From positions 2,294,001 through 2,358,000 of the forward strand of contig JAHRBC010000006.1 of the NCBI GenBank assembly GCA_022702545.1: a stretch of 64,000 nucleotides of DNA, in the 5' to 3' direction. The notes below the pieces were generated by a model that saw only the letters and a program-made list of their open reading frames with translations, was not told the origin of the DNA and made no database searches. A program made the position numbers and the translations under genes. Positions 12,101 to 21,920 of this stretch are shown here, one piece after another; position 1 is the stretch's first letter, and every line of letters starts with the position of its first letter. The stretch is from Phycomyces nitens (Eukaryota; Mucoromycota; Mucoromycetes; Mucorales; Phycomycetaceae).

Positions 12101-15100
12101 TCGTGAGAGGCGCCAGTGTTGGGGAATCCAAGCCAAATGTTGACAACGACGGAATATAGCCAGAAGCCAACGGTTGAGACAGGGAAAAAGGGACCACACC
12201 TTGTACGGGATACCATCGAATCCAGGAGACGACGCCTTGTTGAACTTGCGCAGAATGTTGAGCACAAGATCCTCGTTGATCGTGGTCAATTGGCGGGTAC
12301 CATATGCATGTTGCGTGGGAGGAACAGAGGCAGAGACAGAGGGAAGACCATAGCGATCGTCAAAGTGATTGTGCAAAACAGAGGGGGCAATTGGGCAAGC
12401 TTGACGTTCAACAGGGTTAACCATATTGTCATAGGTGATCTTTGCACGATGTCTGTATTGGTGGAAGACGGTTTCAGCCTCACGACCTTCACGAAGACGA
12501 TTACGACGGCGTAGGAGACGACGACGTTCACCACCTGTGAGATTGGGATTGTCATTGAGGGCGTGAGTGATATCGTCAACACTATCCATAGGGCAAAGCC
12601 CACTTCGTTCACTGTCTTGCTTTGGCCGCGTGTACTCAGAGATCAACATGTACAACTCGTCATGAAAGGCGTTGTTCTTTTGTTCAACCGTTTGACGATT
12701 GTCAGAAGGAGTGACCAAATATTGAGAGACAAGAGAATCTATGGTCAACTCAAACGATTTACGCAAGTCAACGGTCTCAAACAGAGGAATCCGCAGATAT
12801 GGACGAGATGTACGTGAAGCCATCATCTGTGCAATGGATGGGTATTGGCGGCGGTTGTGTGGAGTCCATGGAGTGGGAGCAAGGCTGGTTGACACTGAAG
12901 AGGTAAGTGAAGTGGGATCAGGTTGGTTAGCATGTCCAGTATATTCCATAGGTGTATCCAAAATAAACTCATCGTTATCCAAACGTGGAGCAGTTGGTGT
13001 TGCAGAGGTAGCTGGCACGGACAGTGGTGGAGGTGTACAGGGGGTTGGTTGCTGTGGGGCAGAGTTGGTTTGTGAAGAACGGTGCTGTGAGGTGGAAGGC
13101 TGTGGACGGGTGCGTGTGCGTCGTGGAGTGTGTGGTGTAGAGGGTGAAGGAGACGTTGACGATGTGAGTCCAATGGGTGGGGGGCAGGGTTTTGTCACAT
13201 TGGGAACAGGCAGAACAGGAGGCGGCGTCAGAGTGGATATGTCAGGCGCAAGGTCCTTATCCTTTCCTTTGTTCTTTTTGTTACCACGTCTACGTCGGTT
13301 TTTAGACTTTTTAGGCACATCCACACAGATCTCCATTGCTTCTACCGCAGCACAATCACTCCCATCGTCATTCGAGGAAGAATCCAAAGCAGCATCAATC
13401 ATGGCAATCGTCATGGGCTGTACAGAAGGAAGACATGGTTGAGCAGTCTTGACTACTCCAGTACGTTGACGACGTGATTTTCGCCGTTGAATAACGTTCA
13501 CGTCCAAAGAAGAGACAACCTGATCAAGTGGGGCCAGAGAAGGACCACCACAGTCTGCAAAGTCCAGCAAAGCACGTCGACTTGGGTGCATAGACACCTC
13601 GTCAAAAGGAAAAGTGACAGTTGGTGAGGGTGGCACAGCCTGGTTCGTGATGAACGCAAGTCTTTGGGGGTGGATGGTGGAGGCAGGGGTAGGTGAAGGG
13701 CGTGGTTCTGGAGGCCGTTGGGAAGTTGGAGGGGCTCTACGTTCTCTAGCAAGAGAATTCTGGCGATCTTGGTCAGCAAAGAGACGAGCACGGCGAGCAG
13801 GGTCCATATTCCAACAGTCATTCCAGTCAACACAAGCAGGAGAGACAGCAGGGGAAGAGAAGCGTGGAGACAATGGTGTACAAGTGGGGACAGGCAAAAC
13901 AACAGGAGGTACACTACCAGTGCAAGACAAAACATCAACAGCAACTTCAACGGCACCAATTGTATCAGCATGATCAGAATGATCAGCGTCAACAGAGTTT
14001 TCGTCCAGAATATCAGCCAGAACATCGCCCTCATGGGCAGAGGAAGCAAGAAGAAGAGGCGAGATCAGAGGAGAAGGCGTTGATGATGGTGGGGAAGGTG
14101 GTGTTGGGAGCTTGAGGTCGAGTCCACGCAGAAAGTTCGATGCTTGCTCAAAGGTAGAAACAACAATGGGAGCAGCAGAAGCAGTCTGGTGAGTGTGAGC
14201 AACAGAGGCCAGGGTCTTTGCAGGTGGGCGTGTAAAACGATACCCAGTTGGTTGTGGTGAACGATCGTTTAGTGTACGTTTGCCCAGCATGAAAATGGTA
14301 GAGGGTTGAGGTGGCAAAGCTGGTGATGTGGCAAGTGGAGTGGTGAACCCAGAGCTATCGTTATCATCGTTGTGTGAATCGATGTTAGAGTTGGCTGTGG
14401 CGTCCAAAACACCAATGGGTGTATCAAATGCATCAAGAGGAGTATCGTCCACATCGCTCTCACAATCGTCACCAGTGTCCAAGGCAGTACTCAAAGCAGA
14501 GAATCGATTTTTGCCAACCAGAGAAGGAAGCAGAGGCAGTGGTGAGGAGCCCGATTTCTGTAAGAACGAACTGATAATGTTGGGGTGTTTCCAGATACGT
14601 TTCTGACGAAGATGTTGCGTGATTGTAGCAGAATCCCAACCAACAAGTCCAATGATATCGTTCAATGTAGAGAGTTCTGTCCCAGCAAAAGGGAGGCGCC
14701 ATGTTCCTGCAAGGGCATCAACGAAACCAGGGTGTGTTTGACGATGGGAAACGAGATCACAAGAAGGGAAGTATTGGTCACAACCATAGCAAATGCTATT
14801 GTCAAGATCAACATCGTCAACGTCAGTTCCAACGGCACAATCGTACTTGACATGGTTGGTGACATCCAGTTTCTCAACTGTGGCAAAACCACAACGGCAT
14901 GGGCAAGTCCAAACGATCCGCAAATATCGTTTGTGCTTGATAAGATGGTGACGTTGAAGAGAATATGCCTCAGTGTATTGGCTTGGGCAACATGGACAAA
15001 TGAAAGCCTTGGCAGTGCTGATGACAGGAAAATCGTCAATGGGTTGACAGGCAGGTGAATGGCCAGAGAGAGGAGGAACACGAACAAGGTGAGGGGCCAC

Positions 15101-15762
15101 ATAGGATAGGACACATTCATGGTGAATAAAATCATCACGACTTGTAAACGCCTTTGTACAGTCATAGCATTTCCAATTGACTACAAATTTACGTTTGTGT
15201 TTATGGGAACCATGGAGAGAGAATGCACGGGCTGAGAAAAATAATATATGGTCTGTGGGTGGGCACAATGGACAACAAAAGTAATCAGAATCGATGTACC
15301 CATCAAAGTGTTGAGTGAGGGCTGCGGACATTGCAGCGGAAATAGAGTCGGAGACAAGAAAAAACTTTTTCAGAGCAAGACAGGGCAGGACAATAAATAA
15401 AGGAAAAGGACCAGGTCCCAGCAAAAAATCGCGCCTAGGTACGAAACGGATGAAGGAGTTGCAGGAAGAGGTTGGGGTTTTCACAGTATATAGGTGTTGC
15501 CAAGTAGATTGAAATGTTCTTAAGAGCCAAGGCCGAATTACTTAATAATTAAAAAATGTTTTTGACGATGTTGACAATGTTGTGATGAGCTGAGATGCTG
15601 GAATCGCGAGATTGTCGGACAGATGTCGAAAAAAAAGTATGTTGTTGATATGGCAGGAGAATGCTTCTTGCACCAAAAGATGTGTCTTGAAGAGGTTGTT
15701 CTTTTGTATTAAGTGCAAAAAGTATGTTTGTTTGTGATATTATGAGCAATCGGCAAAACTAT
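9197..15762 (-). mobile_element. RLE-type non-LTR retrotransposon, copy 2 of 3 (complete)
   Basis: This is a complete unit between two tRNA-Glu 3' fragments. It has a roughly 430-nt leader (15332-15762), a single long ORF and a roughly 306-nt 3' UTR (9197-9502) that is A-rich on the plus strand and ends AGTATTATT on the minus strand, with no poly(A). The exact 5' boundary cannot be fixed: the leader next to the tRNA fragment is identical in all three copies and could include duplicated target flank. Confidence 0.92.
9503..15331 (-). CDS. Non-LTR retrotransposon polyprotein: C2H2 zinc fingers, reverse transcriptase, CCHC, RLE endonuclease (copy 2)
   Basis: Catalyses target-primed reverse transcription. 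The ORF is open upstream to a GTG at 15484, but the first ATG (15329-15331) is chosen, giving 1942 residues. Residues about 15-200 hold five C2H2-like fingers, likely DNA-binding. A long Ser/Pro/Thr-rich linker follows. The RT spans about 1035-1340, with SSPGFDGIPYKVW, GNWRPIALQNSAGKLYS, YDLKDAFGS (motif A Asp), GTKQGDPSSPLIF (motif B) and LLADDLTIFS (motif C). About residue 1650 is a CCHC motif (CHSCSLPEDIHHVLCFC). It is followed by the restriction-like endonuclease core, RPDLVVV and then FITDVV, the PD-(D/E)xK signature of R2/R4/NeSL-type elements. There is no APE endonuclease. The architecture fits a site-specific element, agreeing with the tRNA-Glu insertion site. The ORF has no internal stop and may be active. 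The clade within the RLE group is not resolved. Confidence 0.93.
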   Translation of the reverse strand: MSAALTQHFDGYIDSDYFCCPLCPPTDHILFFSARAFSLHGSHKHKRKFVVNWKCYDCTKAFTSRDDFIHHECVLSYVAPHLVRVPPLSGHSPACQPIDDFPVISTAKAFICPCCPSQYTEAYSLQRHHLIKHKRYLRIVWTCPCRCGFATVEKLDVTNHVKYDCAVGTDVDDVDLDNSICYGCDQYFPSCDLVSHRQTHPGFVDALAGTWRLPFAGTELSTLNDIIGLVGWDSATITQHLRQKRIWKHPNIISSFLQKSGSSPLPLLPSLVGKNRFSALSTALDTGDDCESDVDDTPLDAFDTPIGVLDATANSNIDSHNDDNDSSGFTTPLATSPALPPQPSTIFMLGKRTLNDRSPQPTGYRFTRPPAKTLASVAHTHQTASAAPIVVSTFEQASNFLRGLDLKLPTPPSPPSSTPSPLISPLLLASSAHEGDVLADILDENSVDADHSDHADTIGAVEVAVDVLSCTGSVPPVVLPVPTCTPLSPRFSSPAVSPACVDWNDCWNMDPARRARLFADQDRQNSLARERRAPPTSQRPPEPRPSPTPASTIHPQRLAFITNQAVPPSPTVTFPFDEVSMHPSRRALLDFADCGGPSLAPLDQVVSSLDVNVIQRRKSRRQRTGVVKTAQPCLPSVQPMTIAMIDAALDSSSNDDGSDCAAVEAMEICVDVPKKSKNRRRRGNKKNKGKDKDLAPDISTLTPPPVLPVPNVTKPCPPPIGLTSSTSPSPSTPHTPRRTRTRPQPSTSQHRSSQTNSAPQQPTPCTPPPLSVPATSATPTAPRLDNDEFILDTPMEYTGHANQPDPTSLTSSVSTSLAPTPWTPHNRRQYPSIAQMMASRTSRPYLRIPLFETVDLRKSFELTIDSLVSQYLVTPSDNRQTVEQKNNAFHDELYMLISEYTRPKQDSERSGLCPMDSVDDITHALNDNPNLTGGERRRLLRRRNRLREGREAETVFHQYRHRAKITYDNMVNPVERQACPIAPSVLHNHFDDRYGLPSVSASVPPTQHAYGTRQLTTINEDLVLNILRKFNKASSPGFDGIPYKVWSLFPCLNRWLLAIFRRCQHLAWIPQHWRLSRTILLYKKGDPHDPGNWRPIALQNSAGKLYSAVIDRLMRDVLESIVPKNQKGFMPTPGCFEHDFYIHAMIRKARRKDLPLYVCSYDLKDAFGSVSHTRIRAALVYAGLDRRSVRLVMSMYDDISCWVHTPSGPSDLVNLMRGTKQGDPSSPLIFTLCLLELTHRLNALQPATQASYHNHLLLADDLTIFSHDPAHFRRLHAEVVGFMDEHELTINANKTCFSATKPGHRSRNRRLRDRRMQLDYHNEPIPCIDLNHDWKYLGNSVGLQRRGIFGSFKALLGQIDKELKTVASSKLRIFQKHHAIKTFILPQLEYFVRLNGLSPHHAKQLGQTLRKSVRKFCQLPASASLSLFHLPVDQGGLGYYDPTDWSASTQIVHIVGLLNSTDPAVRHLVREEISTLVETRYNKPLSNDTVDFPVGLCTDQQVLAYMSGQYEHLKKGRYVDAVDPSAGIVAAIKHVGCRFVLTEADSHLPDSFVQFAIDEDTIVADALTTPRRKTTMIGRIKRFCQSKLLARWQTQVKQGQSVSSLQHPASNAWIRTDDLHPGAYAFALKSRLDMLPTNANKVKWGFGQTRNCHSCSLPEDIHHVLCFCRNNQSKTLQTERHNKVLQRIVSAARYNNRSCTISVNQRPPLLSSQSVRPDLVVVDEEKKTVFITDVVITAQSSSQSTDATSCLTRARQRKLDKYKSVKDAYEALGFSVTMSAFAFGDVGGTDEENFSQLLMLKCKRGYAERLHRWLICDILRFGHRLWIQRCRGVYPAGPVYSSTDIDARQQSQPQNSSPTGSTQPLPATPVPSSPSAPAPLPSPVPVAASTFTSHCAPTHRPRRSAPPSSSPQNEIGHHSDTSSGQGSRLRRRQGRRAASQPA

Positions 15763-15784
15763 TTCCGCATCGGGGAATCGAACC
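15763..15784 (-). repeat. 22-nt tRNA-Glu 3' fragment at the copy 3/copy 2 junction
   Basis: Identical to the 9175-9196 fragment and to the 3' end of the intact tRNA-Glu gene. It again starts exactly at the B box and is bordered on the element side by the 3' end of copy 3. The repeated occurrence shows the junction is precise, not a chance match. Confidence 0.9.
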
Positions 15785-16091
15785 AATAATACTTTTATTT
15801 TATGCGAAGAGTGTCAATAAGAGGCAAGAGAAAGTAGTATAAAAACCTAAACTTTAAAAAGATGAAGGAAAAGACGTAAAGTCTTAACAAGAAGTATAGC
15901 CTATGACCAGCTGCCCTAACACTGAGAGGTTGAATGGGCAGAAACAGATATAAAATAAAATAAATAAAAAAGAGACAAGGGTGTAAAGAAAAGAAGAAAT
16001 GGTGTAAAAACACAGAAAAGAATTCGGACACTGGAAAAAGTAGATGAGTTAAAGGGAAGAAAGGAACAAGTGTGTCCATCGTTGAATTCCA

Positions 16092-19000
16092 TTATGCAGG
16101 CTGGGAAGCAGCACGACGACCTTGACGACGGCGCAGACGAGATCCTTGTCCAGAAGAAGTGTCGGAGTGATGGCCAATCTCATTTTGCGGAGATGAGGAA
16201 GGCGGAGCAGAACGACGTGGTCTGTGGGTTGGTGCACAGTGAGAGGTAAAAGTACTGGCAGCAACAGGAACAGGAGAAGGCAAAGGGGCAGGCGCAGAGG
16301 GCGAAGAGGGCACAGGTGTGGCAGGCAGAGGTTGAGTGGAGCCAGTGGGGGAACTGTTTTGGGGCTGTGACTGCTGACGCGCGTCAATATCTGTGGAAGA
16401 ATAAACAGGTCCAGCAGGGTACACTCCTCTACAGCGTTGAATCCACAAACGATGACCAAAACGCAGAATGTCACAGATCAACCAACGATGAAGACGTTCA
16501 GCATAACCGCGCTTGCATTTCAACATTAGCAATTGCGAAAAATTCTCCTCATCTGTGCCACCAACATCTCCAAAGGCAAACGCACTCATCGTCACAGAAA
16601 AACCCATGGCCTCGTATGCATCTTTGACAGATTTATACTTGTCCAATTTTCGTTGACGGGCACGTGTCAGGCAGGAAGTTGTATCAGTTGATTGTGACGA
16701 GGACTGGGCAGTGATGACAACATCTGTGATGAATACCGTTTTTTTCTCTTCATCTACCACAACAAGATCAGGCCGCACACTTTGACTGGGAAGCAGTGGG
16801 GAGCGTTGGTTGACTGAGATCGTGCAGGAACGATTGTTGTAACGTGCAGCAGAGACGATTCGTTGCAACACCTTGTTGTGCCTTTCCGTTTGGAGTGTCT
16901 TGCTTTGGTTATTGCGACAGAAGCAGAGGACGTGGTGGATATCTTCAGGCAGAGAACAAGAGTGGCAATTACGTGTCTGACCAAATCCCCATTTCACTTT
17001 GTTGGCATTGGTAGGAAGCATGTCCAGGCGACTTTTGAGAGCAAAGGCATATGCACCAGGGTGGAGATCGTCTGTCCTTATCCAAGCATTGGAGGCAGGG
17101 TGCTGGATGGAGGAAACGGACTGGCCTTGTTTAACCTGGGTCTGCCAACGTGCAAGAAGTTTTGATTGACAAAATCGCTTGATGCGTCCTATCATCGTTG
17201 TTTTGCGGCGTGGAGTGGTCAGTGCATTGGCAACAATAGTGTCTTCGTCAATAGCAAATTGGACAAAACTGTCAGGCAAGTGGGGATCGGCCTCAGTGAG
17301 CACAAAACGGCACCCAACGTGCTTGATGGCAGCAACAATACCAGCAGAGGGATCAACAGCGTCAACGTATCGTCCCTTTTTCAGGTGCTCATACTGTCCA
17401 GACATGTATGCCAGTACTTGCTGATCAGTGCATAATCCCACAGGAAAGTCAACGGTGTCATTGGAGAGAGGTTTGTTGTACCGTGCTTCTACAAGGGTGG
17501 AGATTTCCTCACGTACAAGATGTCGAACTGCTGGATCCGTTGAATTGAGCAAGCCCACAATGTGCACGATTTGGGTACTCGCAGACCAATCTGTTGGATC
17601 ATAATATCCTAGACCGCCCTGATCAACAGGCAAGTGGAAGAGAGACAAGGATGCACTGGCTGGGAGCTGACAGAACTTACGTACAGATCTACGAAGAGTT
17701 TGACCAAGCTGCTTGGCATGGTGTGGGCTGAGACCGTTCAATCGTACAAAGTATTCAAGCTGTGGAAGAATGAACGTCTTGATTGCATGATGCTTTTGAA
17801 AAATGCGCAGTTTTGAGCTGGCAACGGTCTTCAATTGCTTGTCAATTTGCCCCAAGAGAGCCTTGAAGCTACCAAATATGCCACGACGTTGCAAGCCAAC
17901 CGAATTACCCAGATACTTCCAATCGTGATTGAGGTCAATGCAGGGAATAGGTTCATTGTGGTAATCCAGTTGCATGCGACGATCACGAAGGCGACGATTA
18001 CGGCTACGATGTCCAGGTTTGGTGGCAGAGAAGCAGGTCTTGTTGGCGTTGATAGTCAACTCGTGTTCATCCATAAATCCAACGACTTCGGCATGTAGGC
18101 GACGGAAATGAGCAGGGTCATGGGAAAAGATTGTCAAATCGTCAGCCAGGAGAAGGTGGTTGTGGTATGAAGCTTGAGTGGCAGGTTGAAGGGCGTTGAG
18201 GCGATGTGTCAGTTCCAAAAGACAAAGAGTGAAGATCAGAGGGGACGAAGGATCACCCTGTTTGGTTCCACGCATTAGATTGACCAAGTCAGACGGGCCA
18301 GAAGGTGTGTGAACCCAACAAGATATATCATCATACATGCTCATAACCAATCGTACAGAACGACGATCAAGGCCAGCATAAACCAACGCAGCACGAATTC
18401 TGGTATGAGATACACTCCCAAAGGCATCCTTGAGATCATAGGAGCAAACATACAAGGGGAGATCTTTACGGCGTGCTTTTCTGATCATGGCATGAATATA
18501 GAAGTCGTGCTCAAAGCATCCAGGTGTTGGCATGAATCCCTTTTGGTTTTTGGGAACGATGGATTCGAGCACATCACGCATGAGACGATCAATGACAGCA
18601 GAGTAAAGTTTACCAGCCGAATTTTGGAGAGCAATGGGACGCCAGTTACCAGGATCGTGTGGGTCACCCTTCTTATACAACAGAATCGTTCGTGAGAGGC
18701 GCCAGTGTTGGGGAATCCAAGCCAAATGTTGACAACGACGGAATATAGCCAGAAGCCAACGGTTGAGACAGGGAAAAAGGGACCACACCTTGTATGGGAT
18801 ACCATCGAATCCAGGAGACGACGCCTTGTTGAACTTGCGCAGAATGTTGAGCACAAGATCCTCGTTGATCGTGGTCAATTGGCGGGTACCATATGCATGT
18901 TGCGTGGGAGGAACAGAGGCAGAGACAGAGGGAAGACCATAGCGATCGTCAAAGTGATTGTGCAAAACAGAGGGGGCAATTGGGCAAGCTTGACGTTCAA

Positions 19001-21920
19001 CAGGGTTAACCATATTGTCATAGGTGATCTTTGCACGATGTCTGTATTGGTGGAAGACGGTTTCAGCCTCACGACCTTCACGGAGACGATTACGACGGCG
19101 TAGGAGACGACGACGTTCACCACCTGTGAGATTGGGATTGTCATTGAGGGCGTGAGTGATATCGTCAACACCATCCATAGGGCGAAGCCCACTTCGTTCA
19201 CTGTCTTGCTTTGGCCGCGTGTACTCAGAGATCAACATGTACAACTCGTCATGGAAGGCGTTGTTCTTTTGTTCAACCGTTTGACGATTGTCAGAAGGAG
19301 TGACCAAATGTTGAGAAACAAGAGAATCTATGGTCAACTCAAACGATTTACGCAAGTCAACGGTCTCAAACAGAGGAATCCGCAGATATGGACGAGATGT
19401 ACGTGAAGCCATCATCTGTGCAATGGATGGATATTGGCGGCGGTTGTGTGGAGTCCATGGAGTGGGAGCAAGGCTGGTTGACACTGAAGAGGTAAGTGAA
19501 GTGGGATCAGGTTGGTTAGCATGTCCAGTATATTCCATAGGTGTATCCAAAATAAACTCATCGTTATCCAAACGTGGAGCAGTTGGTGTTGCAGAGGTAG
19601 CTGGCACGGACAGTGGTGGAGGTGTACAGGGGGTTGGTTGCTGTGGGGCAGAGTTGGTTTGTGAAGAACGGTGCTGTGAGGTGGAAGGCTGTGGACGGGT
19701 GCGTGTGCGTCGTGGAGTGTGTGGTGTAGAGGGTGAAGGAGACGTTGACGATGTGAGTCCAATGGGTGGGGGGCAGGGTTTTGTCACATTGGGAACAGGC
19801 AGAACAGGAGGCGGCGTCAGAGTGGATATGTCAGGCGCAAGGTCCTTATCCTTTCCTTTGTTCTTTTTGTTACCACGTCTACGTCGGTTTTTAGACTTTT
19901 TAGGCACATCCACACAGATCTCCATTGCTTCTACCGCAGCACAATCACTCCCATCGTCATTCGAGGAAGAATCCAAAGCAGCATCAATCATGGCAATCGT
20001 CATGGGCTGTACAGAAGGAAGACATGGTTGAGCAGTCTTGACTACTCCAGTACGTTGACGACGTGATTTTCGCCGTTGAATAACGTTCACGTCCAAAGAA
20101 GAGACAACCTGATCAAGTGGGGCCAGAGAAGGACCACCACAGTCTGCAAAGTCCAGCAAAGCACGTCGACTTGGGTGCATAGACACCTCGTCAAAAGGAA
20201 AAGTGACAGTTGGTGAGGGTGGCACAGCCTGGTTCGTGATGAACGCAAGTCTTTGGGGGTGGATGGTGGGGGTAGGGGTAGGTGAAGGGCGTGGTTCTGG
20301 AGGCCGTTGGGAAGTTGGAGGGGCTCTACGTTCTCTAGCAAGAGAATTCTGGCGATCTTGGTCAGCAAAGAGACGAGCACGGCGAGCAGGGTCCATATTC
20401 CAACAGTCATGCCAGTCAACACAAGCAGGAGAGACAGCAGGGGAAGAGAAGCGTGGAGACAATGGTGTACGAGTTGGGACAGGCAAAACAACAGGAGGTA
20501 CACTACCAGTGCAAGACAAAACATCAGCAGCAACTTCAACGGCACCAATTGTATCAGCATGATCAGAATGATCAGCGTCAACAGAGTTTTCGTCCAGAAT
20601 ATCAGCCAGAACATCGCCCTCATGGGCAGAGGAAGCAAGAAGAAGAGGCGAGATCAGAGGAGAAGGCGTTGGTGATGGTGGGGAAGGTGGTGTTGGGAGC
20701 TTGAGGTCGAGTCCACGCAGAAAGTTCGATGCTTGCTCAAAGGTAGAAACAACAATGGGAGCAGCAGAAGCAGTCTGGGGAGTGTGAGCAACAGAGGCCG
20801 GGGTCTTTGCAGGTGGGCGTGTAAAACGATACCCAGTGGGTTGTGGTGAACGATCGTTTAGTGTACGTTTGCCCAGCATGAAAATGGTAGAGGGTTGAGG
20901 TGGCAAAGCTGGTGATGTGGCAAGTGGAGTGGTGAACCCAGAGCTATCGTTATCATCGTTGTGTGAATCGATGTTAGAGTTGGCTGTGGCGTCCAAAACA
21001 CCAATGGGTGTATCAAATGCATCAAGAGGAGTATCGTCCACATCGCTCTCACAATCGTCACCAGTGTCCAAGGCAGTACTCAAAGCAGAGAATCGATTTT
21101 CGCCAACCAGAGAAGGAAGCAGAGGCAGTGGTGAGGAGCCCGATTTCTGTAAGAACGAACTGATAATGTTGGGGTGTTTCCAGATACGTTTCTGACGAAG
21201 ATGTTGCGTGATTGTAGCAGAATCCCAACCAACAAGTCCAATGATATCGTTCAATGTAGAGAGTTCTGTCCCAGCAAAAGGGAGGCGCCATGTTCCTGCA
21301 AGGGCATCAACGAAACCAGGGTGTGTTTGACGATGGGAAACGAGATCACAAGAAGGGAAGTATTGGTCACAACCATAGCAAATGCTATTGTCAAGATCAA
21401 CATCGTCAACGTCAGTTCCAACGGCACAATCGTACTTGACATGGTTGGTGACATCCAGTTTCTCAACTGTGGCAAAACCACAACGGCATGGGCAAGTCCA
21501 AACGATCCGCAAATATCGTTTGTGCTTGACAAGATGGTGACGTTGAAGAGAATATGCCTCAGTGTATTGGCTTGGGCAACATGGACAGATGAAGGCCTTG
21601 GCAGTGCTGATGACAGGAAAATCGTCAATGGGTTGACAGGCAGGTGAATGGCCAGAGAGAGGAGGAACACGAACAAGGTGAGGGGCCACATAGGACAGGA
21701 CACATTCATGGTGAATAAAATCATCACGACTTGTAAACGCCTTTGTACAGTCATAGCATTTCCAATTGACTACAAATTTACGTTTGTGTTTATGGGAACC
21801 ATGGAGAGAGAATGCACGGGCTGAGAAAAATAATATATGGTCTGTGGGTGGGCACAATGGACAACAAAAGTAATCAGAATCGATGTACCCATCAAAGTGT
21901 TGAGTGAGGGCTGCGGACAT
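16092..21920 (-). CDS. Non-LTR retrotransposon polyprotein: C2H2 zinc fingers, reverse transcriptase, CCHC, RLE endonuclease (copy 3)
   Basis: Intact 1942-residue ORF from ATG 21918-21920, with an open extension to a GTG at 22073. The domain order is the same as in copy 2. The first finger is CPLCPPTDHILFF with a distal HGSHKH; later fingers include CYDCTKAF and CYGCDQYF. RT motif C is LADD, and the C-terminal CCHC and RPD/D nuclease motifs are conserved. The leader (21921-22350) carries a T4 tract just downstream of the tRNA, which may act as the Pol III stop for the tRNA. As the copy next to the real tRNA gene it is the founder or the latest insertion; the sequence alone does not tell which. 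Confidence 0.93.
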   Translation of the reverse strand: MSAALTQHFDGYIDSDYFCCPLCPPTDHILFFSARAFSLHGSHKHKRKFVVNWKCYDCTKAFTSRDDFIHHECVLSYVAPHLVRVPPLSGHSPACQPIDDFPVISTAKAFICPCCPSQYTEAYSLQRHHLVKHKRYLRIVWTCPCRCGFATVEKLDVTNHVKYDCAVGTDVDDVDLDNSICYGCDQYFPSCDLVSHRQTHPGFVDALAGTWRLPFAGTELSTLNDIIGLVGWDSATITQHLRQKRIWKHPNIISSFLQKSGSSPLPLLPSLVGENRFSALSTALDTGDDCESDVDDTPLDAFDTPIGVLDATANSNIDSHNDDNDSSGFTTPLATSPALPPQPSTIFMLGKRTLNDRSPQPTGYRFTRPPAKTPASVAHTPQTASAAPIVVSTFEQASNFLRGLDLKLPTPPSPPSPTPSPLISPLLLASSAHEGDVLADILDENSVDADHSDHADTIGAVEVAADVLSCTGSVPPVVLPVPTRTPLSPRFSSPAVSPACVDWHDCWNMDPARRARLFADQDRQNSLARERRAPPTSQRPPEPRPSPTPTPTIHPQRLAFITNQAVPPSPTVTFPFDEVSMHPSRRALLDFADCGGPSLAPLDQVVSSLDVNVIQRRKSRRQRTGVVKTAQPCLPSVQPMTIAMIDAALDSSSNDDGSDCAAVEAMEICVDVPKKSKNRRRRGNKKNKGKDKDLAPDISTLTPPPVLPVPNVTKPCPPPIGLTSSTSPSPSTPHTPRRTRTRPQPSTSQHRSSQTNSAPQQPTPCTPPPLSVPATSATPTAPRLDNDEFILDTPMEYTGHANQPDPTSLTSSVSTSLAPTPWTPHNRRQYPSIAQMMASRTSRPYLRIPLFETVDLRKSFELTIDSLVSQHLVTPSDNRQTVEQKNNAFHDELYMLISEYTRPKQDSERSGLRPMDGVDDITHALNDNPNLTGGERRRLLRRRNRLREGREAETVFHQYRHRAKITYDNMVNPVERQACPIAPSVLHNHFDDRYGLPSVSASVPPTQHAYGTRQLTTINEDLVLNILRKFNKASSPGFDGIPYKVWSLFPCLNRWLLAIFRRCQHLAWIPQHWRLSRTILLYKKGDPHDPGNWRPIALQNSAGKLYSAVIDRLMRDVLESIVPKNQKGFMPTPGCFEHDFYIHAMIRKARRKDLPLYVCSYDLKDAFGSVSHTRIRAALVYAGLDRRSVRLVMSMYDDISCWVHTPSGPSDLVNLMRGTKQGDPSSPLIFTLCLLELTHRLNALQPATQASYHNHLLLADDLTIFSHDPAHFRRLHAEVVGFMDEHELTINANKTCFSATKPGHRSRNRRLRDRRMQLDYHNEPIPCIDLNHDWKYLGNSVGLQRRGIFGSFKALLGQIDKQLKTVASSKLRIFQKHHAIKTFILPQLEYFVRLNGLSPHHAKQLGQTLRRSVRKFCQLPASASLSLFHLPVDQGGLGYYDPTDWSASTQIVHIVGLLNSTDPAVRHLVREEISTLVEARYNKPLSNDTVDFPVGLCTDQQVLAYMSGQYEHLKKGRYVDAVDPSAGIVAAIKHVGCRFVLTEADPHLPDSFVQFAIDEDTIVANALTTPRRKTTMIGRIKRFCQSKLLARWQTQVKQGQSVSSIQHPASNAWIRTDDLHPGAYAFALKSRLDMLPTNANKVKWGFGQTRNCHSCSLPEDIHHVLCFCRNNQSKTLQTERHNKVLQRIVSAARYNNRSCTISVNQRSPLLPSQSVRPDLVVVDEEKKTVFITDVVITAQSSSQSTDTTSCLTRARQRKLDKYKSVKDAYEAMGFSVTMSAFAFGDVGGTDEENFSQLLMLKCKRGYAERLHRWLICDILRFGHRLWIQRCRGVYPAGPVYSSTDIDARQQSQPQNSSPTGSTQPLPATPVPSSPSAPAPLPSPVPVAASTFTSHCAPTHRPRRSAPPSSSPQNEIGHHSDTSSGQGSRLRRRQGRRAASQPA

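Noticed and set aside
9503..15484. Upstream GTG-initiated extension (51 residues) of the retrotransposon ORF
   Set aside because: Initiation at GTG is not expected for a nuclear eukaryotic mRNA; the first ATG directly precedes the zinc-finger region in all three copies.
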